Shown here piece by piece: positions 1-6,663 of a stretch of DNA of 20,634 bases. The notes below the pieces were generated by a model. That model was given only the letters and a program-made list of their open reading frames with translations. It was not told the origin of the DNA and did not search any database. The DNA comes from JAPKEZ01 sp047638975 (GTDB lineage Bacteria > Planctomycetota > UBA1135), in the NCBI GenBank assembly GCA_047638975.1, contig JBLINB010000029.1:1-20634 (forward strand), read 5' to 3'. A program made the position numbers and the translations under genes. How positions within the stretch are numbered: the first letter of the stretch is position 1; each line of letters opens with the position of its first letter.

Positions 1-1333
1 AGCCTTCTTTTTCGATACGAGTAAGCATTGCGCGTAGCATGTCAGTGATATCAATCTTTGACGCGCATACGTATTGGCACAAAGCGATATCTTCTTCAAC
101 GATCTCAAGTACTCCGAGTTTTTCGGCACCCGTAAAATCGTTAGAAGCTAGAGCCTTGATCAGCTGCGTAGCCATGATGTCGAATGGCATGACTCTTTCG
201 TAAGAACCAATCGGCACGATCGCACGCTCGCCACCATTGAGGTCGGTGTCGGTTTTGAAAGTCTTCTTCACAAACTTTGCTAAGTAAGTACCACTTAGTG
301 ACCAACGAGAACCCACCGGCTTCATCCAATTGATGAATTCGCGCTCGGGTGCGTCGTCGACAATCGAAACCTGCTGAGCGAAGCGTCCGAGGAAGCCTTT
401 CTCATCGCCAGGGTTAGCGGTTGTACCAGACAATAGCGAACCAGATATAAAACGCACCTTTGAGTTAGCGTAATCGCTAAACACATTCATGTTGGCGCCA
501 CGTCGAGTTTCGACGATTTCGCATTTAGTCGCAGCCGGGCCGACTACAGCAACTTTACGCGCCGTCGGTATTTTACCGCTACTTAAAAACGCACCGATAT
601 CGGCAAGATTCTGCACGTCAATATGCCACACCCTGCGCTCGAGATTAACCGGGTACAGCGTATTAATATGAACGCCAGCATTGCCAGCAGGGTGAGGTCC
701 TTTAAAACTATGCTGCTCGACATTGTCGATCAGAAAGCTTGACCAATCACTAATAGCATCGGTATTAAAGTGGACGGCACCTTTTGACAACGTAAGCATT
801 GCCTTGAGGCCTGCTTGCACATCAGCTTGGCGTCCGGCGACTAAGTCGAGTGGGTTAGCGGCTAATGGGTTGGTGTCGATGGCCGTGACGAAAATCGCTG
901 GCGGCGTATCTTTTGAATGGGCTACTTTGTCGAACGGGCGTTGACGTAAGTTGGGCCATAAGCCACTGGCGGCTAAACAAGCGACCAAACTTTCGCGCGA
1001 GCCATCGCTAGTAGCCAATACTGCGTGATCGTCAAAGTTGCTGACGTCGATTACGACGGATTGTACAGCACGACGTGCGCCGCGATTTACAGCAGAAACG
1101 GTGCCGGCAGCAGGCGAAGTAAAGATAACTTCGGGGTCGCGGCGGTCACAGAATAGGGGAGATCCGACTTTGACTTGATCGCCTGCGGCAACAAACATTT
1201 GCACTTTAATGCCCCAAGCTTCTTGAGGAAGCAGGGCCGCTTGCTGTGCCGCCGCGCCTTGGACGCAGTCAGTAGTAGATGTTGAGCCTGCAATCGGTAG
1301 ATTTAAGCCCTTTTTGATGGTGTATGTCGCCAT
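1..1333 (-). CDS. nqrA: Na+-translocating NADH:quinone reductase subunit A (NqrA), lacking only its stop codon
   Basis: NqrA is the hydrophilic, cytoplasm-facing subunit of the six-subunit Na+-NQR complex that couples NADH oxidation and ubiquinone reduction to Na+ export. I translated the minus strand from the ATG at 1333-1331 and found an open frame to position 2, giving 444 residues. It opens with MATYTIKKGLNLPIAG, the usual NqrA N-terminus. Family signatures follow: DTNPLA (about residue 153), GPHPAG (about 210), ISGSLLSG, and a terminal IEKEG, which is how NqrA proteins commonly end. The next codon begins with T at position 1, so the stop is probably split by the window edge. Length matches the family (about 445-450). 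The start has only a weak CAGG upstream. nqrB-F would be expected leftward, outside the window. Identification is firm; the stop codon itself is inferred. Confidence 0.96.
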   Translation of the reverse strand, partial: MATYTIKKGLNLPIAGSTSTTDCVQGAAAQQAALLPQEAWGIKVQMFVAAGDQVKVGSPLFCDRRDPEVIFTSPAAGTVSAVNRGARRAVQSVVIDVSNFDDHAVLATSDGSRESLVACLAASGLWPNLRQRPFDKVAHSKDTPPAIFVTAIDTNPLAANPLDLVAGRQADVQAGLKAMLTLSKGAVHFNTDAISDWSSFLIDNVEQHSFKGPHPAGNAGVHINTLYPVNLERRVWHIDVQNLADIGAFLSSGKIPTARKVAVVGPAATKCEIVETRRGANMNVFSDYANSKVRFISGSLLSGTTANPGDEKGFLGRFAQQVSIVDDAPEREFINWMKPVGSRWSLSGTYLAKFVKKTFKTDTDLNGGERAIVPIGSYERVMPFDIMATQLIKALASNDFTGAEKLGVLEIVEEDIALCQYVCASKIDITDMLRAMLTRIEKEG

Positions 1334-1683
1334 TATGCCTGTGTTTGAACGGTAGTGAAGGCGTGAAAACGGCATGGATTTTAACTGCTTTTCGCCCTTG
1401 AATGATAAATATTTCATTTGTTTCATATTCGGCACTTTTATTCATATATACTCGAAATAAATCGCATGACAGACGGTTGTCAATAATTGAATAAACATGA
1501 TAGAAACCATCACTGCTTGCCTCCCTTTTGTCTTCCACCTTGCTGCACAGCAGTTTGCCGGGCGCCTCGACCCCGACTTCACCAGTTTTGCGTCAGATGA
1601 TGCCGTTAATTCTGTGTCCGGTGCATTTACCGATGGCGGTGAAATCCGCAGTGGAGCAGAAAGTCGACTAATACGCTATTTGT
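1334..1683. other. 350-base intergenic gap between nqrA and the beta-sandwich protein gene
   Basis: Both flanking genes are on the minus strand. The half next to nqrA is AT-rich and carries the possible nqrA promoter. The other half (about 1500-1680) has a more coding-like composition and is open in more than one frame, including a 69-codon plus-strand frame from 1497 that runs into the 3' end of the neighbouring gene. None of these frames has a ribosome binding site or a protein I recognise. A short CTGC/GCAG hairpin lies near 1540-1555, but there is no clear terminator for the gene ending at 1684. Confidence 0.5.
1454..1483 (-). promoter_or_regulatory. Possible promoter for nqrA
   Basis: On the minus strand a perfect TTGACA (1483-1478) is followed after 18 bases by TATTTC (1459-1454), which matches the -10 consensus at only three positions. 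Transcription would start about 125 bases upstream of the nqrA ATG. The -35 hexamer is exact and the surroundings are AT-rich, but the -10 is poor, so this is a tentative call. Confidence 0.3.
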
Positions 1684-4590
1684 TTACTCATCAGCTGGGA
1701 TATTGAACTTTAGATCTTCACCACGGCTTAAGCGCATCGGCTCGCTTTTGAAGTTTCCGCAACGAAGAATGTAGTCGCCGGCACTGAGCTGTCCGAACGA
1801 GAACTCGCCGAGGTCGCCATCAGAGGAAGTGTGGTGGTCTTCGCCTATGGTTTCGCCGTTTTCGTCAATTTGTGATAGGCGCATGAAATTATCATTACGT
1901 CTTCGTGAGAATCCGTCACCAGCCTCTAATGGCGTGTGCCTTCTATTTAAACCAGATATCGAGCCACTGATCTCGAACTCGATGAACCCAATGTCTAGGG
2001 ACATGCCCGAGCTTAAACTAAAGCGCTCGCTTTTAGCGGGAACAAACCCGGATTGGCGCGCCACAATTTGCCAGTCACCATCGGGGATATCTGTAAAGAT
2101 AAAGTGACCACTAGCATCACTTGTGGTGGTAACCAATCCTTCGCCAGTACCGAAATTTCGAAATTCATTGCCGTTACCGTCACCGATACTGATAGAGAAG
2201 GATCCTGTAGTCGTATCGTCATCTGTCTTTGCTTTGACTAACGATAATACACCGTCAGCAATAGCGTTTCCGGAAGAGTCGACTAAAACACCCGAGACGT
2301 CGTTAACCGAAAGGTCAACGCTAATATTATTTGCGCCCTCGTATAAACTGATTTTTTGTTCGGTAGCGAAGGAGTTTTTATTTGCCTTTAGTTCGAGGGT
2401 GTACTCGCCGATTGGTTGGTTACTGATGACGGCAATTCCTTGCGAGTCGGTGTGCATCGCGGTATTATCTTCTTCGCCAAAAGCATTGAAAAACATCATG
2501 TTGCTTTGCGACTCGATATCTTGCTTTACACTAACTACGATCCCTTCAATGGGGCGCCCGTTTTTACGCACCAGAACGGTTAAATCGCATAAACCGGCAA
2601 TTTGCCAGTCGACAGATTGGTGCTCGCCAGGGATGAGTTGCACAGTGGTACGACCTAATTTCCCACGCTCCTCTTGTGGTGGCACACTACTAGAGGGCGT
2701 ACCTGTGAATACGACCATTCCTCCGGATGATGATTGCTCAGCGTCGAACAGCAGTAGATATTCGCCACCGCTCAGTCCAGGGAAGCTAGCAGCACCAAAG
2801 TCATTGGTAGTCGTCTCGGCGACTCTCTTGTCGCCTTGCATCAGCTTGATTCTTATATCCGCCACAGCTTGTTGAGCAGGGTTTAGGGTATTAACCGTAA
2901 GTAATGCTGCCGGGGTTAATACGATTTCTATGTCTTCGCTATCTTGCCACACATCCATTTGCTTGACTGTTGCGGCATAGTCTGGATGAGTGGTGCTTAA
3001 AGAATATTTACCTTGCGGCATGCCACCCACTACGCAATCGCCGTCTTCATTGGTTCTTGCACTATGTGAAATAGAGCCACCCAGCGTGAAGTCTCCTGTT
3101 GTGAATAAATCGCCGGAACGCGAACGCGAGCCTTTCTGCTCTTGCGAGCCAAGATTTAGGTACACATTCTCTATCGGCTGCCCTGCGGCGTCCACGACGT
3201 GAAAATTAAGGCGTGGTATCAGCGGCAATCCTAGTATGTAATCATCAATGCTGACATCAATGGATAAGCTATCTACTTCAACAACCCCGAGATTGGTGTC
3301 GGCAGAAAGAGTATAAATGCCAGCGGCGATGTCATTGAATTTAAAACTGCCATCTGTTTCGATTTCGCCTTCAAGGGCATTGATGCGACTAAAATATAAT
3401 TCTTGGCTGTTATCGCCAGCTACCTTTTTAGTTAAACGCATACTCGTAGATTTTATTTGAAGACCGCTAGCATTTGCGAAGCTTCCGTATAGGTGCAAGC
3501 TAGGCTGCATCGTGATGTTAGCCATGGAGTGGTTTTCGGTGACTTCTATTTTTGTGTCTTTGTAGTTAGGATGGCGTGCTCCGATATGCGCAACGCCGTC
3601 AGACATGCCGACTGCCGCAGAGTAGTTTCCGCTGTTGTCGGTAGTAGCAATAGTTTCACCTTTTATGACAGGGTCTTCTGCCATAAATCGCATTGAGTTA
3701 GATTCTAGAACTTGCAAAATATCCGCATTGGCAATAGGTGTTCCATCTGTCGCCAGTACGCGTCCTGAAATTGTTGCTCCGCCTTCAAGCTGGATGGCAA
3801 TGGTTTCTGCAACAGGCACCGTCTTTATCGAGACGCTAGTGCTAGCGCTGCTGAAGGAAGGAGCTTGAGCAAGTATTTGATATTCATCAGCTTGCAAGCC
3901 GCCTAGAACGAAAGAGCCTTGTTCATCGCTAGTGGTCGATGCCTTCAGCACCTCCATACTAAATGAATTGTTGGTGCTGATAGCGCCAACAGTTGCGTTG
4001 CTAATTGGATGACCTTGTTCGTCGCTTATAATTCCGGAGATGGTGGCCGCCGGATTCAAAACAATTTTACCTAGGTCGCGCACTTCGCCACTTGCCGGAG
4101 CTTGACAAGTAAAAATATATTCTTGCCACTGTGGATGATGAATGCTGAAGTATGCCTCGCGGTTGCTAGATACTGCGAGCACAATGTTTGCATCTGAGTT
4201 GAGGATATAATCCTCACGATCGTCTGCCGGCGATTCAGCGAAAAGCCCTTGGCGTTGTGCCCGTGTCTTACTTTCAGGAGAAACTAAACACTCGGATAGT
4301 AGGGCGCCGTCGGCATCTACTACAGTAAACGTGACAAACGCTGCTTCGCCAATTACATGCTCTAATCCCTGTTGGTTGCTGACGCTTGGTTGCGCATCAG
4401 AGCTTGCCAGTGCACGATCAATAACAGGCGCTGCGGCCACATCGCTCTCTTCGATAGTGGCAGGAGCAGCGCCCTCAACAGTTGCTTGAGGCATGTCGAG
4501 ATCAATGCTGCGGTTTTCGTCATCGCTAAAGAGTACAAATACGAAAGCACATAAAACGACAAGAGCGATAACAGGCGCGAGTTTATTCAT
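1684..4590 (-). CDS. Membrane-anchored multi-domain beta-sandwich (carboxypeptidase-regulatory-like) protein, 968 aa
   Basis: Function unknown. From the ATG at 4590 the protein begins with one hydrophobic segment (residues 4-21) and no lipobox or clear cleavage site. It is probably an inner-membrane signal anchor with the rest in the periplasm. An acidic, Ala-rich linker (about 22-80) leads to eight or nine repeated units of roughly 90-100 residues, starting near 85, 181, 271, 365, 459, 561, 666, 763 and 872. Typical units read like ISGxIxDExGxPIxNA followed by TxxDExGxFxxxGLxxxxY, the pattern of CarboxypepD_reg / transthyretin-like domains. These usually mediate binding or adhesion. I chose the start at 4590 because the longer frame (to 4695) adds 35 residues that are only the antisense of the protease signal peptide. 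No Shine-Dalgarno is visible. The divergent exported protease lies 25 bases away; a functional link is my inference. Confidence 0.85.
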   Translation of the reverse strand: MNKLAPVIALVVLCAFVFVLFSDDENRSIDLDMPQATVEGAAPATIEESDVAAAPVIDRALASSDAQPSVSNQQGLEHVIGEAAFVTFTVVDADGALLSECLVSPESKTRAQRQGLFAESPADDREDYILNSDANIVLAVSSNREAYFSIHHPQWQEYIFTCQAPASGEVRDLGKIVLNPAATISGIISDEQGHPISNATVGAISTNNSFSMEVLKASTTSDEQGSFVLGGLQADEYQILAQAPSFSSASTSVSIKTVPVAETIAIQLEGGATISGRVLATDGTPIANADILQVLESNSMRFMAEDPVIKGETIATTDNSGNYSAAVGMSDGVAHIGARHPNYKDTKIEVTENHSMANITMQPSLHLYGSFANASGLQIKSTSMRLTKKVAGDNSQELYFSRINALEGEIETDGSFKFNDIAAGIYTLSADTNLGVVEVDSLSIDVSIDDYILGLPLIPRLNFHVVDAAGQPIENVYLNLGSQEQKGSRSRSGDLFTTGDFTLGGSISHSARTNEDGDCVVGGMPQGKYSLSTTHPDYAATVKQMDVWQDSEDIEIVLTPAALLTVNTLNPAQQAVADIRIKLMQGDKRVAETTTNDFGAASFPGLSGGEYLLLFDAEQSSSGGMVVFTGTPSSSVPPQEERGKLGRTTVQLIPGEHQSVDWQIAGLCDLTVLVRKNGRPIEGIVVSVKQDIESQSNMMFFNAFGEEDNTAMHTDSQGIAVISNQPIGEYTLELKANKNSFATEQKISLYEGANNISVDLSVNDVSGVLVDSSGNAIADGVLSLVKAKTDDDTTTGSFSISIGDGNGNEFRNFGTGEGLVTTTSDASGHFIFTDIPDGDWQIVARQSGFVPAKSERFSLSSGMSLDIGFIEFEISGSISGLNRRHTPLEAGDGFSRRRNDNFMRLSQIDENGETIGEDHHTSSDGDLGEFSFGQLSAGDYILRCGNFKSEPMRLSRGEDLKFNIPADE

Positions 4591-4597
4591 CGATAAC

Positions 4598-4605
4598 AGT
4601 ATACT
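4598..4605. promoter_or_regulatory. Palindromic shared -10 element between divergent genes
   Basis: The 25 bases between the start codons at 4590 (minus) and 4616 (plus) contain AGTATACT, a perfect palindrome. It therefore presents TATACT (one mismatch to TATAAT) on both strands: 4600-4605 on plus and 4603-4598 on minus. The gap to the start codon is 10 bases on plus and 7 on minus, so both transcripts would be leaderless or nearly so. I see no good -35 hexamer on either side at 16-18 bases, nor an extended -10. Seen directly: palindrome and spacing. Promoter function is inferred. Confidence 0.4.
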
Positions 4606-4615
4606 TGTACTCCAA

Positions 4616-5656
4616 ATGAACGTTAGCCACAAATCTATCCCCGCTAGTGCCACTATAGTCTGTTGCATCGCTTTGACAATATTTGGTATCCGCAATACTC
4701 AAGCAGAGCGCTATGTCACCGATTTAAGTCTTAGCGCGCTGTCAGAGTCTATCGCCGACCTGTCTGCTGATGCCTCGAAGGCCACCGTTTTCATCGAAGG
4801 CTTGCGCGATGAAGGCGAAGGACGTGGCAGTGGCTCGGGTTTCGTGGTCGATGCGATGCGCGGTATCGTTGTTACAAACTCACACGTAGTCGGCGAGCAT
4901 AAATCATTTTTGATCCGCTTTAGCGATGGACGCGAAGTCACCGGCAATGTCCTCGGCCGCGATCCGCAAACGGATTTAGCCGTAATAAAAATACCGGTGT
5001 CCGCTGCAAAATTCGAGATGGAATGGGGCGACTCTGATGAATTGCGTCCAGGTAATTTAGTGATGGCTATTGGTTCGCCATTGGGTCTCAAAGGTACCAC
5101 TAGTTTGGGCATCGTCAGCGCATTGCACCGTCGCTTGAATTTGGTTGAAGACTCTTACGAAGATTTCATCCAGCACGATGCCTTCATCGATCACGGCTCA
5201 TCAGGCGGGCCACTATTAAATATGCAAGGTCAAGTCATCGGAATTAATACTGCGATTGGCGGCAGTAGTCAGAACGACGCTTGGTCAGGTATCTCGTATG
5301 CCATCCCTACACAAATTGCTCAGCGCTATGTTGATGAACTCGCAGACGGTGGAGAAATCAGGCGCGGCTACCTTGGCTTATCAGGTGAATCACTTGATGC
5401 GAACTCTGCAAAATTGCGCGGCCTCGACCACACTTATGGTGTGCTGGTAACAGATGTGCAAGAAGGTAGTCCGGCAGCTAAGGGCGGGCTCAAAACGAAA
5501 GACGTCATTCTTGAGATAGATGGCCAAGAAATCTCGTCGTCGGCACAGCTCAAGGCGCGAGTGGCGGCAAATGCGCCAGGGAGTACGCTTATCTTTACGG
5601 TATGGACGCGGCGCAGCATCGTTGAGAAAACGGTGACTATTGGGGTTAAACCATAA
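4616..5656 (+). CDS. Exported trypsin-like serine protease with one PDZ domain (DegP/DegS/HtrA type)
   Basis: This is a predicted periplasmic quality-control or regulatory protease of 346 residues. Residues 1-30 look like a signal peptide: a basic start, a hydrophobic stretch at 11-24, and possible cleavage after NTQA. The protease domain (about 50-240) has the S1C triad: His90 in TNSHVV, Asp120 in DPQTDLAV and Ser196 in GSSGGPL. The residue before the nucleophile is Ser rather than the usual Asn of GNSGGP. One PDZ domain follows (about 250-340) with YLGLSG and the hydrophobic ligand-binding strand GVLVTDVQEGSPA. DegP and DegQ have two PDZ domains; DegS has one but is membrane-anchored. The start at 4616 is preferred over 4493 because it begins the signal peptide and the longer frame is antisense to the neighbour. 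There is no Shine-Dalgarno. Its substrate is unknown; the divergent beta-sandwich protein is a candidate partner. Confidence 0.93.
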   Translation: MNVSHKSIPASATIVCCIALTIFGIRNTQAERYVTDLSLSALSESIADLSADASKATVFIEGLRDEGEGRGSGSGFVVDAMRGIVVTNSHVVGEHKSFLIRFSDGREVTGNVLGRDPQTDLAVIKIPVSAAKFEMEWGDSDELRPGNLVMAIGSPLGLKGTTSLGIVSALHRRLNLVEDSYEDFIQHDAFIDHGSSGGPLLNMQGQVIGINTAIGGSSQNDAWSGISYAIPTQIAQRYVDELADGGEIRRGYLGLSGESLDANSAKLRGLDHTYGVLVTDVQEGSPAAKGGLKTKDVILEIDGQEISSSAQLKARVAANAPGSTLIFTVWTRRSIVEKTVTIGVKP

Positions 5657-5693
5657 AAAAACGGGCGCTCCATCCCCCTCGAATTTAGCGCCC
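5655..5693 (-). terminator. Rho-independent terminator, mainly for the minus-strand operon
   Basis: GGGCGCT (5663-5669) and AGCGCCC (5687-5693) form a 7-bp GC-rich stem with a 17-base loop. Read on the minus strand the stem is followed at once by seven Ts (5661-5655), a good intrinsic terminator downstream of the TatD-like gene. Read on plus it is followed only by TCCCTTT, so it would be a weak terminator for the protease. The T tract overlaps the protease stop codon (5654-5656), so one element serves two convergent genes. Confidence 0.75.
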
Positions 5694-5785
5694 TCCCTTT
5701 AAAACCCAAATGTTATAAACTGGATTTTTCTCTTCGTACTATGTAGTAATAAACAATACGCGAGTAACGGTCTAATGATAGTTTT

Positions 5786-6652
5786 TTATTCGTCGAAGCC
5801 GCCACGCAAAGAACTATGCGTTTGATTGGCAGCTACTGGATCGAAGGACTCGCCGTTTTCAGGGATGTTTAGGCGCTCAGCTCCGAAGAAGCTGATGGGA
5901 TTATCCCACACTAACTTTTGCAGAGTTTCAAGGTCGGCACCACGGCGTTCGAGGTAGGTGACGGTTTGCTGCAGTAGCAGCGGGTCAGACTTGCCCCAGT
6001 CGGCACTAGTGTTGAGCAAAACGCGCTCGATGCCGAACTCGTTATAGATGTTGGCGAAACGGTCAGGCGTCAATTTAGTCTGTGGGTAAACCGTATGTCC
6101 AGCCCAAAAACCGCGATCGAGGATAGCCTTTGTAGTCTCTTCGGTGCTGTGATCGATAATCGCGCGCTCGGGTGCGACGCCATGATCTTCGAGGATGTCC
6201 ATGATCATGATGGCGCCACGTGCTTTATCGCGATGTGGAGTATGCACCAAGATCGGCAAGTTGCGCTCGGTAGCCATTTCGATTTGCCTAACCAGTGATT
6301 TCGTTTCGGCATCGGTAATCTCGTCGAAGCCTAATTCACCGGCCGCCACACAATTTGGGTGGTCTAGGAAAGTTGGCAATATCTCGAGCACTTCGTCAGC
6401 CAGCCTTTCGTCATTAGACTCTTTTGGGTTTAAACCAATGGTACAACGATGCGTAATGCCAAAATCGGCGGCACGCGTCGGCTCGAATTCAAGAATACTT
6501 GAAAAGTAGTCGTGAAAAGTGCCAGCGTTAGTACGCGGTTGCCCAAGCCAAAAAGAGGGCTCGATTACCGCACGCGTGCCAGCCAAATACATGGCCTGGT
6601 AGTCGTCGGTGGTGCGGGAATAGCAATGAATGTGTGGGTCTAGGTAACGCAT
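5786..6652 (-). CDS. TatD-like metal-dependent hydrolase (amidohydrolase superfamily)
   Basis: A 288-residue TIM-barrel hydrolase of the TatD-related group. Visible metal-binding pattern: the HxH of DPHIH (His7, His9), Glu106 in AAGELGFDE, His137 in LVHTPH, His168 in IIDHS and Asp218 in NTSADWG, in the order and spacing expected of TatD-type enzymes. Known TatD proteins are nucleases or deacylases, but this divergent group has no assigned substrate. It resembles TatD-like proteins found in some biosynthetic clusters (such as Ebo-type operons), though no other gene of such a cluster is nearby. It follows the Lon-like gene by 11 bases and is probably the last gene of that operon, ending before the terminator at 5655-5693. 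There is no clear Shine-Dalgarno, so translational coupling is possible. Confidence 0.88.
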   Translation of the reverse strand: MRYLDPHIHCYSRTTDDYQAMYLAGTRAVIEPSFWLGQPRTNAGTFHDYFSSILEFEPTRAADFGITHRCTIGLNPKESNDERLADEVLEILPTFLDHPNCVAAGELGFDEITDAETKSLVRQIEMATERNLPILVHTPHRDKARGAIMIMDILEDHGVAPERAIIDHSTEETTKAILDRGFWAGHTVYPQTKLTPDRFANIYNEFGIERVLLNTSADWGKSDPLLLQQTVTYLERRGADLETLQKLVWDNPISFFGAERLNIPENGESFDPVAANQTHSSLRGGFDE

Positions 6653-6663
6653 GGTCGCAGAGT

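Noticed and set aside
1269..1538. 89-codon minus-strand frame starting with GTG
   Set aside because: It overlaps the nqrA start in another frame and shows no family features; most of it is the AT-rich promoter region.
1497..1706. 69-codon plus-strand reading frame
   Set aside because: No ribosome binding site, unrecognised peptide, and it runs into the 3' end of the well-supported minus-strand gene.
2123..2875. 250-codon plus-strand frame inside the beta-sandwich gene
   Set aside because: It is antisense to clear repeat domains and has Ser/Pro-rich shadow composition.
4493..4615. 41-residue N-terminal extension of the protease
   Set aside because: It lies on the opposite strand of the neighbouring gene's 5' end and would bury the signal peptide.
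4591..4695. 35-residue N-terminal extension of the beta-sandwich protein
   Set aside because: It is the antisense of the protease signal peptide; the internal Met at 4590 starts a proper membrane anchor.
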